Shown here one piece after another: positions 1 to 8,842 of a DNA stretch of 64,000 bases. The notes beneath the pieces were generated by a model. The model searched no databases and was not told where the DNA came from. It was given only the letters and a program-made list of their open reading frames with translations. This stretch comes from Humibacillus xanthopallidus. GTDB taxonomy: Bacteria; Actinomycetota; Actinomycetes; Actinomycetales; Dermatophilaceae. The translations under genes were made by a program, and so were the position numbers. Location of the stretch: positions 124,001 to 188,000 of the forward strand of contig NZ_VFPM01000001.1 of NCBI RefSeq assembly GCF_006716675.1, in the 5' to 3' direction. Within the stretch, counting starts at the first letter, position 1. Every line of letters begins with the position of its first letter.

Positions 1-602
1 ATGTCGGTGGTCATGCCGCCGCCGTCCTCGGAGCGGTAGTTCCAGCTGGGGCGCTGCGCCTGCTGCCAGTCTCCCTCGAACACCCAGTAGCCGAACTCCC
101 CGCGAACCGACAGGATGCGACCGAAGAAGCCTCCGTCGATGAGTCGCTTGAGCTTGAGCAGGCCTGGCAGGTAGAGCTTGTCGTGCACGACGCCGTTCTT
201 GACGCCGGCCTTTGCTGCAGCTCGCGCTATCCGCAGTGATCCCTCCAGCGACTCGGAGATCGGCTTCTCCGTGTAGATGTGCTTGCCTGCGGCGATTGCC
301 TTGAGGATGGATTCCTCGCGCACGGTCGTCAGCTGGGCGTCGAAGTAGATCTCATCCTCCGGGTTTGCCAGTGCCGCGTCGAGGTCGGTCGTATACCGGT
401 CGACGCCGTGTCGCTCTGCGATCTCCTTGACCTTCTCGAGGTTGCGCCCGACGAGGACTGGCGCGACCTGCACACGCGAGCCGTCGGCCAGCTCGACCCC
501 ACCTTGGTCACGGATGGCCAGGATGGAGCGCACGAGGTGCTGTCGATACCCCATGCGGCCGGTGATGCCGTTCATGATGATGCCGATGGTCTTGGTTGCC
601 AT
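1..602 (-). CDS. Gfo/Idh/MocA-family NAD(P)-dependent oxidoreductase, partial (C-terminus outside window)
   Basis: About 200 residues from the N-terminus are visible; the gene runs off the left edge. The start is an ATG whose first base is 602. The N-terminus has a Rossmann-type glycine-rich turn (GITGRMG), and near residue 112 there is the family EKP motif (HIYTEKP), whose lysine is the usual catalytic residue. Members oxidise or reduce sugars, sugar acids or inositols with NAD(P) in the cytoplasm; the exact substrate cannot be read. It is divergent from the sugar isomerase-like gene at 825. Two LacI-type operator-like sites (623-636, 678-691) sit directly upstream, so it is probably part of the sugar regulon of this locus. 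Confidence 0.85.
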   Translation of the reverse strand, partial: MATKTIGIIMNGITGRMGYRQHLVRSILAIRDQGGVELADGSRVQVAPVLVGRNLEKVKEIAERHGVDRYTTDLDAALANPEDEIYFDAQLTTVREESILKAIAAGKHIYTEKPISESLEGSLRIARAAAKAGVKNGVVHDKLYLPGLLKLKRLIDGGFFGRILSVRGEFGYWVFEGDWQQAQRPSWNYRSEDGGGMTTD

Positions 603-622
603 GTCACGTCCTCAGCTCGTAC

Positions 623-636
623 GGAAAGCGCTTGCC
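623..636. promoter_or_regulatory. LacI-type operator-like site 1
   Basis: GGAAAGCGCTTGCC, near-palindromic, 21 bases upstream of the oxidoreductase start at 602. It matches the GGNAANCGCTTTCC pattern seen nine times in this locus. The regulator is inferred to be the LacI-family protein at 2614-3651. Confidence 0.65.
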
Positions 637-677
637 CACTAAGGTATATGGCCATCCGCACCTTCGCAAGACGTCTG

Positions 678-691
678 GGTAAGCGTTTCCC
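678..691. promoter_or_regulatory. LacI-type operator-like site 2
   Basis: GGTAAGCGTTTCCC, near-palindromic, in the middle of the divergent intergenic region 603-824. It can serve either direction. Confidence 0.6.
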
Positions 692-767
692 GAGGCACCT
701 AGGGGCTGCATTCCGCCGCGCGCACCCCAGGCGGTGGGGTCGACGACCCGTAGACTGGCCATGGCCT

Positions 768-781
768 GGAAAGCGTTTACC
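768..781. promoter_or_regulatory. LacI-type operator-like site 3
   Basis: GGAAAGCGTTTACC, 43 bases upstream of the isomerase-like start at 825. With sites 1 and 2 it brackets the divergent promoter region, an arrangement that would allow repression by looping (inference). Confidence 0.6.
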
Positions 782-824
782 TGTAATACTGGGACCGTGT
801 TCCGCGGCTATAAAGGAGTGAGCT

Positions 825-1604
825 GTGCTAGATGTGGTCCCAGATCGCACTCTCGGGCTCTGCTCGGTAACATTGCGGCAGCTGTCCGTGGAACGCGTGA
901 TCGAAGTGGCTACGGCTGCAGGGCTTGGCTGCATCGAGTGGGGCGCTGACGTGCACGCGCCACCTGATGACCTTGCCCGACTGGACGAGGTTCGCCTCCG
1001 CACCGAGGACGCGGGCCTACGCGTGGCCTCCTACGGCTCGTACTGGCGCGCCGGAGTTGATGTCACCGCGCAGGCCCGCCGGGTGATCGAGGCGACGCAG
1101 CGACTGGGCACCCACCGTGTCCGGGTCTGGGCCGGTGCCGTTGCCTCGGCGGACGCCGATCCCACGACGCGCGAGCGCGTCATCGCGGCAGCACGCGAAG
1201 CAGCCGATATCGCGGCAGGACACGGGGTGTCACTGTCCTTCGAGTTCCACGCCGACACCCTGACTGACAGCGCCCAGAGCACGTTGGACCTGCTCCGGGA
1301 GGTGGACCACCCGTCTGTGTCCACGTACTGGCAGCCGCCGAACGACGTCTCCGACGCCGCCGCCCTCCACACCCTGAGGCAGGTCCTTGACAAGGTCAGC
1401 GCTGTCCATGTGTTCTCCTGGTGGCCGGCAACCCATCGCCTTCCACTTGTCGGTCGCCGCGACATGTGGCGCGCAGCCCTCCAGGTTCTGGCCACTCGGA
1501 CGCCGGTGGACCTCCTGCTGGAGTTCGTCGTCGACGACGACCCCGACCTAGTGGCCTCAGAGGCTCGGGCGCTGCGAGCCCTGACAGACGGGAGCACCCA
1601 ATGA
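825..1604 (+). CDS. Sugar phosphate isomerase/epimerase family TIM-barrel protein
   Basis: 259 residues from a GTG start with an AAAGGAG ribosome-binding site at 812-818. Length and sequence fit the AP-endonuclease-2/xylose-isomerase-like TIM barrel: an early GLCSVTLRQL strand, a GLGCIEWGADVH strand, an RVRVWAG strand near residue 100, a conserved SFEFHADTL segment near residue 145, and an AVHVFSWW strand near residue 195. Such enzymes isomerise or epimerise sugars or inositol derivatives through a metal centre. The stop overlaps the next start (ATGA at 1601), so translation of the two is probably coupled. The substrate is not assigned. Confidence 0.8.
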   Translation: MLDVVPDRTLGLCSVTLRQLSVERVIEVATAAGLGCIEWGADVHAPPDDLARLDEVRLRTEDAGLRVASYGSYWRAGVDVTAQARRVIEATQRLGTHRVRVWAGAVASADADPTTRERVIAAAREAADIAAGHGVSLSFEFHADTLTDSAQSTLDLLREVDHPSVSTYWQPPNDVSDAAALHTLRQVLDKVSAVHVFSWWPATHRLPLVGRRDMWRAALQVLATRTPVDLLLEFVVDDDPDLVASEARALRALTDGSTQ

Positions 1605-2608
1605 CCCACACGCCTTCGGCGGCACTCGCAATGGCTGCCGACCTTGCACCTCGGCTCCTGAGCGCCGCCGCTCAGTCGCGCCTGAAGTCCGCCTACCACG
1701 TCGACACGGCTCAAACCATCCGTGACTTCTCGGAGGAGGACGAGGCGGCCCTCGCCGGCGTGGAGGTTCTCATCACCGGGTGGGGCTCGCCTCGAATCGA
1801 CGCCGAGGTGCTCGCGAAGCTCCCGAAACTCAAGGCGATCCTGCACGCCGCCGGGTCCGTCCGCGGCCACGTCGACCCGGCGGTCTGGGACCGGGGCGTA
1901 GCAGTCACGTCGGCCGCGCAGGTGAACGCCCTGCCGGTGGCCGAGTACACGCTGGCAATGATCCTGTTGAGCGCCAAGGAGGTCTTCCGTGCCCAGCAGC
2001 TCTACCACTCCGGAGGCCGGGTCGACACCCTCGAGGAGTTCAAGGAGGCCGGCTGCTACGGGCGTCGTGTGGGGCTGGTGGGCGCCTCAAGCATCGGGCG
2101 ACGCGTGCTCGAACTCCTGTCCCCGTTCGACCTGGAGATCTGGCTGCATGACCCGTTCGTGAACCAGGCAGAGGCCGACCGCCTCGGTGTCCGGCTCGCC
2201 AACCTTGACGAGCTTTTGAGTTCCTGCAGCGTCATCAGCCTCCACGCTCCCCTGCTCGACTCGACCTATCACATGATCGACGCCAGGCGCATCGATCTTG
2301 TTCGGCAGGGCGCCACTCTCATCAACACGGCTCGCGGGGGTCTGGTGGACCATGAAGCACTCGTGACGGCCCTTGTCTCCGGTCGCTTCCGGGCGGTCCT
2401 GGACACCACAGATCCGCAGGAGCCGCTACCCGCCGACTCGCCGCTGCTCCACCTGGACAATGTCTTCGCCACGCCCCACGTCGCAGGAGCCCTCGGCAAC
2501 GAGCTGTTTCGCCTGGGAGACCACGCTGTCGACAACGCGGTCCGTCTCGCAGAAGGCCGCGAGCTCATCGGGTTGGTCACCGCCGCGCAGCTTCAGACGA
2601 TGGCCTGA
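1601..2608 (+). CDS. D-isomer-specific 2-hydroxyacid dehydrogenase family protein
   Basis: 335 residues, starting at the ATG that overlaps the previous stop; a longer reading from 1421 would run through the upstream gene and is rejected. It has the two-part D-2-hydroxyacid dehydrogenase layout: a catalytic domain, an NAD-binding domain with VGLVGASSIGRR near residue 155, the INTARGGLVD motif with the substrate-binding arginine near residue 245, and the ATPHVAGA motif with the catalytic histidine near residue 290. It should reduce or oxidise a 2-keto/2-hydroxy acid with NAD(P), plausibly a sugar-acid derivative in view of its coupled isomerase partner. It ends 5 bases before the convergent LacI gene. 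Confidence 0.85.
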   Translation: MTHTPSAALAMAADLAPRLLSAAAQSRLKSAYHVDTAQTIRDFSEEDEAALAGVEVLITGWGSPRIDAEVLAKLPKLKAILHAAGSVRGHVDPAVWDRGVAVTSAAQVNALPVAEYTLAMILLSAKEVFRAQQLYHSGGRVDTLEEFKEAGCYGRRVGLVGASSIGRRVLELLSPFDLEIWLHDPFVNQAEADRLGVRLANLDELLSSCSVISLHAPLLDSTYHMIDARRIDLVRQGATLINTARGGLVDHEALVTALVSGRFRAVLDTTDPQEPLPADSPLLHLDNVFATPHVAGALGNELFRLGDHAVDNAVRLAEGRELIGLVTAAQLQTMA

Positions 2609-2613
2609 GTGGC

Positions 2614-3651
2614 CTAGCGCGCCGAGTGGCGCGGCGTGCTCTCGCGGATCAGGACCTCGCCCCGAATCCGGCGGGTGCGGTGCGCCCCCCCCGCCGATGC
2701 GGTCGTGACGAGCTCGAGTGCAATCTCGCCCATGCGCTCCAGCGGCAAGCGAACGGTGGTCAGCTTGGGATGCACGTCACGAAGTGTGGCGATGTCATCG
2801 AACCCGGCAAGGGCCACGTCGCGCGGTAGATGCAATCCGGCATCTCGGCAGGCGGCCATGGCACCCACAGCCATCACGTCGTTGACCGCCACGACACAGT
2901 CCACCTCTGCCCGCGACTCCAAGAGGTGACTCATCGCGTCATGACCGCCGTCGCGAGTGAACGCACCATGGAGGACCACGGGCGCGGGCAGTCCCACCGC
3001 GGCCAGACCCTCACGAATACCTTGCACGCGGTCCCGCGCAGTGAGCAGCCGCGCTGGGCCTGCGAGCACCGCGAACCGCTGATAGCCCAAGGAAGCCAGC
3101 TGCTGGGCAAGCGCTTTGGCACCGCTGCGGTTCTCGACGACGAGGGTGTCAAGAGGCAGCTTCTGCTGGCTGATGACGACGACACGCCCGCCGGCACGCT
3201 CAAACGCTTCACATTCCTCTCGCAACCGAGCCAACAGCTCAGGGTCGTCAACACGACTGCCGGCCAAGATCACAGCCCGACTCCGTTGGCCGCGAAGCAC
3301 TTGAAGGTAGTCGAGCTCTCTCTCAGGACGACGCATCGTGCTGCCGAGCGTCACGAGCAGGTGCGCCTCCTCCGCGGCACGCATGACGCCGGCGGCAATC
3401 GCCGCGAAGTAAGGATCTGCGATGTCATGGACAATGAGCCCCACAACGTTTGTGCGACCACGCGCCATGGCCTGCGCAGGCCCGTTCGCCGCGTAGTTCA
3501 GCTTCGCCGCAGCGATGAGCACCCGCTCCTGAAGGTCCTGCCGAACCTTACGCGTGCTGCCGTTGAAGGCACGTGAGGCCGTCGCCAGGGACACGCCCGC
3601 CTCATTGGCGACGTCTTGAAGCGTCACTGGCCCCGGCGACATGGCGTTCAC
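2614..3651 (-). CDS. LacI-family transcriptional regulator
   Basis: 345 residues, the usual LacI length. Residues 8-30 form the LacI helix-turn-helix (LQDVANEAGVSLATASRAF), followed by a hinge and a periplasmic-binding-protein-like sensor domain (VGLIVHDIADPYFAAIAAG; near the end LAGFDDIATLRDVHPKLTTV). It is expected to repress sugar genes until an inducer binds. The palindromic GGGAAGCGCCTTCCC at 3690-3704, 39 bases upstream of the start, is a probable autoregulatory operator, and eight related sites stand in front of neighbouring genes. The start is an ATG; a second in-frame ATG three residues later is also possible. Confidence 0.92.
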   Translation of the reverse strand: MNAMSPGPVTLQDVANEAGVSLATASRAFNGSTRKVRQDLQERVLIAAAKLNYAANGPAQAMARGRTNVVGLIVHDIADPYFAAIAAGVMRAAEEAHLLVTLGSTMRRPERELDYLQVLRGQRSRAVILAGSRVDDPELLARLREECEAFERAGGRVVVISQQKLPLDTLVVENRSGAKALAQQLASLGYQRFAVLAGPARLLTARDRVQGIREGLAAVGLPAPVVLHGAFTRDGGHDAMSHLLESRAEVDCVVAVNDVMAVGAMAACRDAGLHLPRDVALAGFDDIATLRDVHPKLTTVRLPLERMGEIALELVTTASAGGAHRTRRIRGEVLIRESTPRHSAR

Positions 3652-3689
3652 TGCAGATCCTTCATCGAGTTGGATGCGGCGCCCGGGAC

Positions 3690-3704
3690 GGGAAGCGCCT
3701 TCCC
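3690..3704. promoter_or_regulatory. LacI-type operator-like site 4 (autoregulatory)
   Basis: GGGAAGCGCCTTCCC upstream of the LacI gene start (3651). It is an almost perfect palindrome. Confidence 0.6.
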
Positions 3705-3930
3705 AATGCTAGCGCGGTCGAGGCGTGCATGCGGCGGGACGTGGCAGCTCCCCTCCTTTATCTCCGGACCTCCGCTACCCATCGCCACGCGTCACCTCAA
3801 CCGCTTTCACGCGCAGGAGGGCCCGGTCGGCGGCCATCGTGGTCCCCTTCGTGCCGTGTCGAGCGGTCAGTCAGGCCCGATGCTGAGATTCGAAATGGAC
3901 CTCTCGACGAGCAGCGATGTCCAGAGACGT

Positions 3931-3964
3931 TGGAAGGCGCCCCCATCCCCAGGGGCGCCTTCCA
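3931..3964 (-). terminator. Terminator hairpin of the sugar ABC operon
   Basis: A perfect 13-bp stem, TGGAAGGCGCCCC (3931-3943) pairing with GGGGCGCCTTCCA (3952-3964) around an 8-base loop, 31 bases beyond the stop of the last permease gene (3996). There is no strong U-tract, which is common in actinobacteria. Apart from this hairpin and the operator at 3690-3704, the 344-base gap 3652-3995 holds nothing I can identify. Confidence 0.75.
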
Positions 3965-3995
3965 GGCTCTCACTCGAGCGGATACTGGCCGCCAA

Positions 3996-4880
3996 CTATC
4001 CTTTGAGACCGGCCGAGGCCATTCCCTCAATGAAGTACCTCTGGGCTGCGATGAACAGGGCGATCATCGGAAGCACCGCCAGCGTGGCGCCAGCCATCAG
4101 GTAGGCCCACTGCACGTTGAGAGGGTCCTGCGAGAAGATCGCCAAGCCCACCTGGATTGGCCGAAGCGAGTCATCCCGTGTGATGAGCAGGGGCCACAGG
4201 AAGCTGTTCCAGGCTGCACCGATCTGGAAGACGGCGACGGTGATCACGGCGGGCTTGATGAGCGGCAGCATGATTCTGAAGAAGATCCCATACTCGGACA
4301 GCCCGTCGACCCTGGCCGCCTCGGCGAGCTCCTCCGGCAGGCTGACGAAGAACTGGCGAGCCAGGAAGATGTAGATCGGCGCGATGGCGTGCGGAATGAT
4401 GAGTCCCCACCACGAGTTCAGCCAGCCGATGCCGCCCTGCCCCGTGATGCTGTTGCCGCCGAACAGCGGGATGGACTTCACGACCAGGAACTCTGGGATC
4501 AGGATCGCGTAGAACGGCACCATGATGAGGATCACGACGAACGCGTTGAGTGCCTTGCGGCCACGGATTGGTGTGCACGCGAGCGCGTAGCCGGCGGAGG
4601 TGGCAAAGAGCAAGGTGAGGGCCGTCTGCCCGATCGTGAGCACGGCGGTGTTCAAGAAATACCGCGCGAAGGGTGCTGCTGTGAGCGCCTCTGTGTAGTT
4701 CTGGAACCGCAGCTGATCGGGCAGCCAGGAGAACTCCGTCAGCTCGGACGGGGACTTCAGCGAGGTGAGCAGCATCCAGACGAACGGTGCGACCATCGCG
4801 ACGGCGCCGAGAGCCATGACGGCGGTCAGGGCGTACAGACCGCGGCTTCGGCGGCCAGGGGCTGCGTGCGGCCTAGACAT
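3996..4880 (-). CDS. Carbohydrate ABC transporter permease, MalG type
   Basis: 294 residues with six predicted membrane segments. The cytoplasmic EAA loop that docks on the ATPase is clear (ELAEAARVDGLSEYGIFFRIMLPL, near residue 190). The length and the C-terminal AQRYFIEGMASAGLKG ending are typical of MalG-type permeases. It forms the second half of the membrane channel with the MalF-type permease, whose gene overlaps its start by 8 bases (4873-4880). There is no ATPase gene in the operon, so a shared MsiK-type ATPase encoded elsewhere is likely, as is common in actinobacteria. Confidence 0.93.
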   Translation of the reverse strand: MSRPHAAPGRRSRGLYALTAVMALGAVAMVAPFVWMLLTSLKSPSELTEFSWLPDQLRFQNYTEALTAAPFARYFLNTAVLTIGQTALTLLFATSAGYALACTPIRGRKALNAFVVILIMVPFYAILIPEFLVVKSIPLFGGNSITGQGGIGWLNSWWGLIIPHAIAPIYIFLARQFFVSLPEELAEAARVDGLSEYGIFFRIMLPLIKPAVITVAVFQIGAAWNSFLWPLLITRDDSLRPIQVGLAIFSQDPLNVQWAYLMAGATLAVLPMIALFIAAQRYFIEGMASAGLKG

Positions 4881-5817
4881 CGGAGCTCACCTTCTGAAGT
4901 CGCAGCCCGATGAGGGTGAAGACACCGATGAGGACAACCAGCACCACGGACTGCGCAGCCGCATACCCGAGCTGTAGGCCCTGGAACGCGTTCTCGTAGA
5001 TTTCGTAGGTCATCACCGTCGAGCTCGACCCGGGCCCGCCCTTCGTCATGACGAACACGAGGTCGAACACCTGGAAGGATGCAATCGTCGACGTGACAAA
5101 GACGAAGAAGTGCGCAGGTCCGAGGGCTGGCCAGGTGACGTTCCAGAAGGTCTGCCACCGGTTAGCGCCGTCAAGCTGAGCGGCCTCGAGCTGGTCCCTG
5201 CTGACACTCTGCAGGGCAGCCAGGTAGACGACCATCTTCGCACCGAGGCCCTGCCAGACCCCCACCAGCATCAGCGACGGCAGTGAGAGGTTCGGGTTGG
5301 TGAGCCACCCCTGGGGAGGCAGTCCAAACAGGCCCAGAACGCTGTTCGCCAAGCCGACGTCCGGCTGGTATATCCAGAGCCACACCGTTGCCACGGCGAC
5401 GGTTGCGGTGACCTGGGGCATGTAGTACAGCACCCGCATGGCGCCCCGGGCACGGATACCGGAGTTCAGTCCGAGCGCGATCAGCAGAGCGACTGCCATG
5501 GCGATAGGCACCGTCACCACGGTGTAGAGCACCGTGTTGAGCAGCGCCGTCCGCCAGCGGTCATCCGACATGAGCTGAACGAAGTTGTCGATGCCGACCC
5601 AGTGGTATGCGCCCAGGAACTGGTAGTCGGTGAAGCTGAGCGCCACGAGCATGACCATCGGCAGGAGCAGGAACACAGCTGCGTGGACCAGGGCCGGGGC
5701 CAGCATGACCCACCCGGCGCGCTTCCGGGACCCTTGCAGGCCTTGGGCCCTTCGCCTCGGGGCCCTGGGTGGCGGGGCAGCCGTTCGCCCCGCCACCTCG
5801 GTCTTGATTGCTGTCAT
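4873..5817 (-). CDS. Sugar ABC transporter permease, MalF type
   Basis: 314 residues. A basic, Pro/Ala-rich cytoplasmic N-terminus of about 30 residues is followed by six membrane segments, the first at about residues 36-58. The EAA loop reads DQLEAAQLDGANRWQTFWNV near residue 225. It lies between the binding-protein gene (29 bases upstream) and the MalG-type gene it overlaps. Expected role: uptake of an oligosaccharide or sugar derivative released by the secreted enzymes encoded at 11.5-20.3 kb (inference). Confidence 0.93.
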   Translation of the reverse strand: MTAIKTEVAGRTAAPPPRAPRRRAQGLQGSRKRAGWVMLAPALVHAAVFLLLPMVMLVALSFTDYQFLGAYHWVGIDNFVQLMSDDRWRTALLNTVLYTVVTVPIAMAVALLIALGLNSGIRARGAMRVLYYMPQVTATVAVATVWLWIYQPDVGLANSVLGLFGLPPQGWLTNPNLSLPSLMLVGVWQGLGAKMVVYLAALQSVSRDQLEAAQLDGANRWQTFWNVTWPALGPAHFFVFVTSTIASFQVFDLVFVMTKGGPGSSSTVMTYEIYENAFQGLQLGYAAAQSVVLVVLIGVFTLIGLRLQKVSSDV

Positions 5818-5846
5818 GCTGACCTACCTCCGGTTGCTCGCCGTGC

Positions 5847-7112
5847 CTACTTGCTTGCCAGGCCCTGCAGGACCGTGGCCGCGTCGGCCTTGCCGAGCAG
5901 CACCGTGTCCAGCTGTGCACCGAAGTTGTTGCGCACCTCGAGCCAGTTTGTGCTGCCACCCTCGAACACCATGTGGTCGAGCTGGGTGGCCGCGAAGGCA
6001 CTCGCGGGGTTGCTCTTCACCACGTCGAGCTGGTCGGCGCCGTCGACGGCAGGGACGCCGAAGTTCAGCTTGGCGATGTCCGATGCCGCCTCGGGTGAGC
6101 TGAGCAGCTTGATGAAGTCGTAGCTGGCCTTCGGCAGCTGCGACTGGGCGCCGACGGAGGCGAGCTGGCCGCCGGAGAACATGGCGGTGTCCTGCTCCTT
6201 GAGGTTGAAGAAAGTCAGGTCGTCGCAGCGGGCCTGGCCCACCTTGGCGCAGTCGATGTAGCCACCGGCCACCCCCATGGCCGCCTTGCCGGTGAAGACG
6301 AGGGGCTGGCCGTCCGGGGAGGCGAGGCCGAAGTCGCTGACCTTGTCGTCGTTGATGAGCGAGGACATCTCGTTGAGCGCCTTCTCACCCTCGGGCGTGG
6401 CGAAGTTTGGCTTGCCATCCTTGTAGAGGGGCTGGCCGAGGGCGCCGAGGAAGGTGACGAAGTCCTGACGGTACGACGTCGGAGGGGCCCAGAAGTCGAA
6501 CCCGGCCTGGGTGAGCTTGCCCCCGTCGCGCTTGGTGAGCTTGATGGCATCCTCCCGAAGGTCCGCCCAGGTCTGCGGCGCCTTGGACGGGTCCAGGCCG
6601 GCGGCAGCGAAGGCCTTCTTGCTGTAGGCCATCGGCTTGGGTCCGAAGATGAGGGGCACGGCGTAGATCTTGCCGTTGTACTCTGCGGCGGAGAGGGCAG
6701 GAGCCGCGCCCTTGTTCAGGTTGTCGTTGGTGACACCGAACTCGCCGAGGTCCTTGAAGACGCCCTTCGATGCGAACGGGGGGATCCAGCCGATGCCGGT
6801 GACGTACACGTCGTAGCCCTGGCCGGAGGCGATGGAGGTGGAGATCTTCTCGTTCAGCGTGGCGAAGGTGGCGAAGTCGGGCTCGACCTTCACGTTCGGG
6901 TAGGTCTTGTGGAAGGCGTCGATGACCTTCTGGAGGGCAGCCTTTCCCTCGTTACTTGCGGGGTACGAGGGCACGAGTACTCGGATGGTTCCGGATGCGG
7001 ATGTCGGGTTGCCATCGGCACCGCCGCCGGAGCCGCTGCCACTGCCACAAGCCGACAGGGCGACGATGGCGGCGACAGCCACCACCGCTGAGGGGGCGAA
7101 TCGCTTGGACAC
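5847..7112 (-). CDS. Extracellular sugar-binding lipoprotein of ABC transporter
   Basis: 421 residues. A lipoprotein signal peptide ends in the lipobox LSAC with the lipidated cysteine at position 22, followed by a Gly/Ser linker. The rest is a type 1 solute-binding protein: GTIRVLVPSYPA at the mature start, NLKVEP-like NVKVEPDFATFATLNEKI, and YDVYVTGIGWIPPFASKGVFKDL. It captures the sugar outside the cell for the two permeases downstream. The operator-like site 7135-7148 lies 23 bases upstream of the start, overlapping the likely promoter. Confidence 0.93.
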   Translation of the reverse strand: MSKRFAPSAVVAVAAIVALSACGSGSGSGGGADGNPTSASGTIRVLVPSYPASNEGKAALQKVIDAFHKTYPNVKVEPDFATFATLNEKISTSIASGQGYDVYVTGIGWIPPFASKGVFKDLGEFGVTNDNLNKGAAPALSAAEYNGKIYAVPLIFGPKPMAYSKKAFAAAGLDPSKAPQTWADLREDAIKLTKRDGGKLTQAGFDFWAPPTSYRQDFVTFLGALGQPLYKDGKPNFATPEGEKALNEMSSLINDDKVSDFGLASPDGQPLVFTGKAAMGVAGGYIDCAKVGQARCDDLTFFNLKEQDTAMFSGGQLASVGAQSQLPKASYDFIKLLSSPEAASDIAKLNFGVPAVDGADQLDVVKSNPASAFAATQLDHMVFEGGSTNWLEVRNNFGAQLDTVLLGKADAATVLQGLASK

Positions 7113-7134
7113 TTGGAGCCTCTCTTCGTTGAGC

Positions 7135-7148
7135 GGAATGCGCTTTCC
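7135..7148. promoter_or_regulatory. LacI-type operator-like site 5
   Basis: GGAATGCGCTTTCC immediately upstream of the sugar-binding lipoprotein gene; identical to site 8 at 17713-17726. Confidence 0.65.
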
Positions 7149-7178
7149 CGAGCACTATAAGTGCAGGCGGACCTAGCG

Positions 7179-7192
7179 GGCAAGCCCTTTCC
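7179..7192. promoter_or_regulatory. LacI-type operator-like site 6
   Basis: GGCAAGCCCTTTCC, one central mismatch to the shared pattern, between the divergent lipoprotein and membrane-protein genes. Confidence 0.45.
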
Positions 7193-7257
7193 CGTGATCC
7201 ATCTTGAACCCTCGTCCACGACGACGCAGTTCACGTAGCCACGATAGGATGCGTGTC

Positions 7258-7899
7258 ATGTCGTCCAGCGGGCCGAGTCCCAACGGCGGGCCTGCCGACG
7301 GCCCAGGCAGCCCGGGGGAGTTGCCCAGGTGGCTCGCCCTACCCGGCTACCTTGTCGTCCTCAACGTGCTGGCACTGGTGGCCTCACTGCCCGTGGTAAC
7401 AGCTGCATCGTCCGCGATCGCCCTCCAGCGAGTGCTGGAGACGCTACTAAGGGATGGGGAGCCTGCACCCGTCGTGGCCTTCTGGCGCGCATGGTCTCGT
7501 GCGCTCAGGGACTGGACACTCGTTGGACTGGCGCTGTCGCTCGGTTTTGCCGGGGCTGCAGTCTCAGCCGTCTTCTGGCTCCGGATGGCCTCCCCCGTCT
7601 CGGCTGTGGCCCTTGTGTTCCTGCTCGTCGCCGTCGCCGTCGCAACGGCGACGTGGCTTGCGGCGCTCGAGTGTGCCGCACACGCGAACCCGCCCACCGT
7701 GCGTGGCGCCGTTCGCCTCCTAGCCCCCGTGCTGGTGAGATCCCCCCTCGCTGCGGCGGGGGCTGCGGTAGCCACCTTCGCGTGGTTGGCGCTAGTCGGC
7801 CAGAAGCCGGTCATTCTCCTGGTGGCCGGGCCCATGGTTCCCGCGCTGGTGGGTAGATGGGCGTTCCACAGACGAGCAGCTTCCGAAGGACGGCCCTAG
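7258..7899 (+). CDS. YesL/DUF624-like membrane protein of sugar transport loci
   Basis: 213 residues from the ATG at 7258; the ATAGGAT sequence at 7244-7250 is a plausible ribosome-binding site, and an in-frame ATG at 7249 is an alternative. A hydrophilic N-terminus of about 25 residues is followed by several hydrophobic helices (PGYLVVLNVLALVASLPVVT; TLVGLALSLGFAGAAVSAVFW; SAVALVFLLVAVAVATATW; AAAGAAVATFAWLALV). The YesL/DUF624 family is typically coded beside sugar ABC transporters, and this copy is divergent from one; its role there is unknown. The family call rests on the N-terminal membrane-helix pattern and the context. Confidence 0.6.
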   Translation: MSSSGPSPNGGPADGPGSPGELPRWLALPGYLVVLNVLALVASLPVVTAASSAIALQRVLETLLRDGEPAPVVAFWRAWSRALRDWTLVGLALSLGFAGAAVSAVFWLRMASPVSAVALVFLLVAVAVATATWLAALECAAHANPPTVRGAVRLLAPVLVRSPLAAAGAAVATFAWLALVGQKPVILLVAGPMVPALVGRWAFHRRAASEGRP

Positions 7900-8113
7900 A
7901 TTCGGGCAGGCCAGGGCGGGGTCAACGACGGAATGGAGTAGCAGGCTTGGACAACGCCTACGCGGAGCGCCGCTCTGACACCTTTGCGCGAAGGGTTCGT
8001 GAGAGCACGTCTGCCGGCAGTTCGAAAGAGACTTGCCGGCATGCCGGGCATACCCCGCCGCGACGGTCCAGTCGCCAGAGACTTAATGAAGCGTCTGGGT
8101 CTCGTGGCCGTCG

Positions 8114-8345
8114 TCATGCGGGTGCGTCCCGCTTGATCTGGCTTCGGTAGTCGGTGTGCTCGTACTCCCCGGGCGGCACCATGCCGATGCTCGAGTGGAG
8201 CGGGCCGTGTTGAACCACAACACGCAGCCGCCGGTCGCGAACTCAAAATCGGTGATCGTGCTCAGCGGCCGGTCGTGGAAGACCGGCGAGGTGATGCACT
8301 CGGTCATGTATGGCGCGATCGGGCCCTCCATCAGCGCGTTGAGGC
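8114..8345 (-). pseudogene. IS3-family transposase (orfB) C-terminal remnant, frameshifted
   Basis: Reading the minus strand gives NALMEG (the region of the third catalytic acid), TECI...PVFHDRPLSTITDFEFA and VLWFNTAR in one frame, then, after a shift near 8205, LHSSIGMVPPGEYEHTDYRSQ and a stop at 8114. Joined, these match the end of IS3-type integrases (WFNTAR-LHSSIG-MVPP). The 5' part is missing: upstream of about 8345 the homology stops. It is therefore dead. It lies in an otherwise gene-poor stretch (7900-8842) in which I see no other gene. Confidence 0.75.
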
Positions 8346-8723
8346 CCCAAGTCAGGCGGCGTGCTCGAAGGTCTCTTCGAGGCGCAGGAGCGGCACGGAT
8401 GATGGCGAAGGTTTCGCGGGCGAAGTATCGCTCGCGGACTCGGAGGGTGTCGTGGCGGCTGTCGCCGCGCGCGCGTCGCCGGACGGCGAACTCGCGGGTC
8501 CGGGGGGTGGTGGGTCAAGCGGTTGCTGGCGATCGTCCGCAGAGCGTTGGCTCGGCTCGGTCGCCGCGACGGCTGAGCCGGTGCCGGTGGGTCTGCACTG
8601 TGGATGCCGATGCGCAGGTGCGCATGCGTCGGACCGCGCAACAGTCGTCGACCGGCCGGGTCCGGCCGCTACCGGCTGGGCGAACGGATGATTGCGACAC
8701 GGACCAACAGGTGATTTACTCGC

Positions 8724-8737
8724 GGCAAGCGCTTTCC
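8724..8737. promoter_or_regulatory. LacI-type operator-like site 7
   Basis: GGCAAGCGCTTTCC, 105 bases upstream of the GH42-like gene start at 8843; a strong match to the shared pattern. Confidence 0.6.
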
Positions 8738-8842
8738 ACTCTTCGACGCCACGGTCTGTTCGATGCGAGCAACGTTCGGGCACCGCATTGTCGGCCGGTC
8801 AGCGCCTTCGACCACGCAACTGCACTCATCCAAGGACGCCCC

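Noticed and set aside
8156..8842. 229-codon N-terminal extension of the GH42-like gene
   Set aside because: It runs through the IS3 transposase remnant and an operator site; the ATG at 8843 has a good ribosome-binding site and starts a hydrolase-like sequence.
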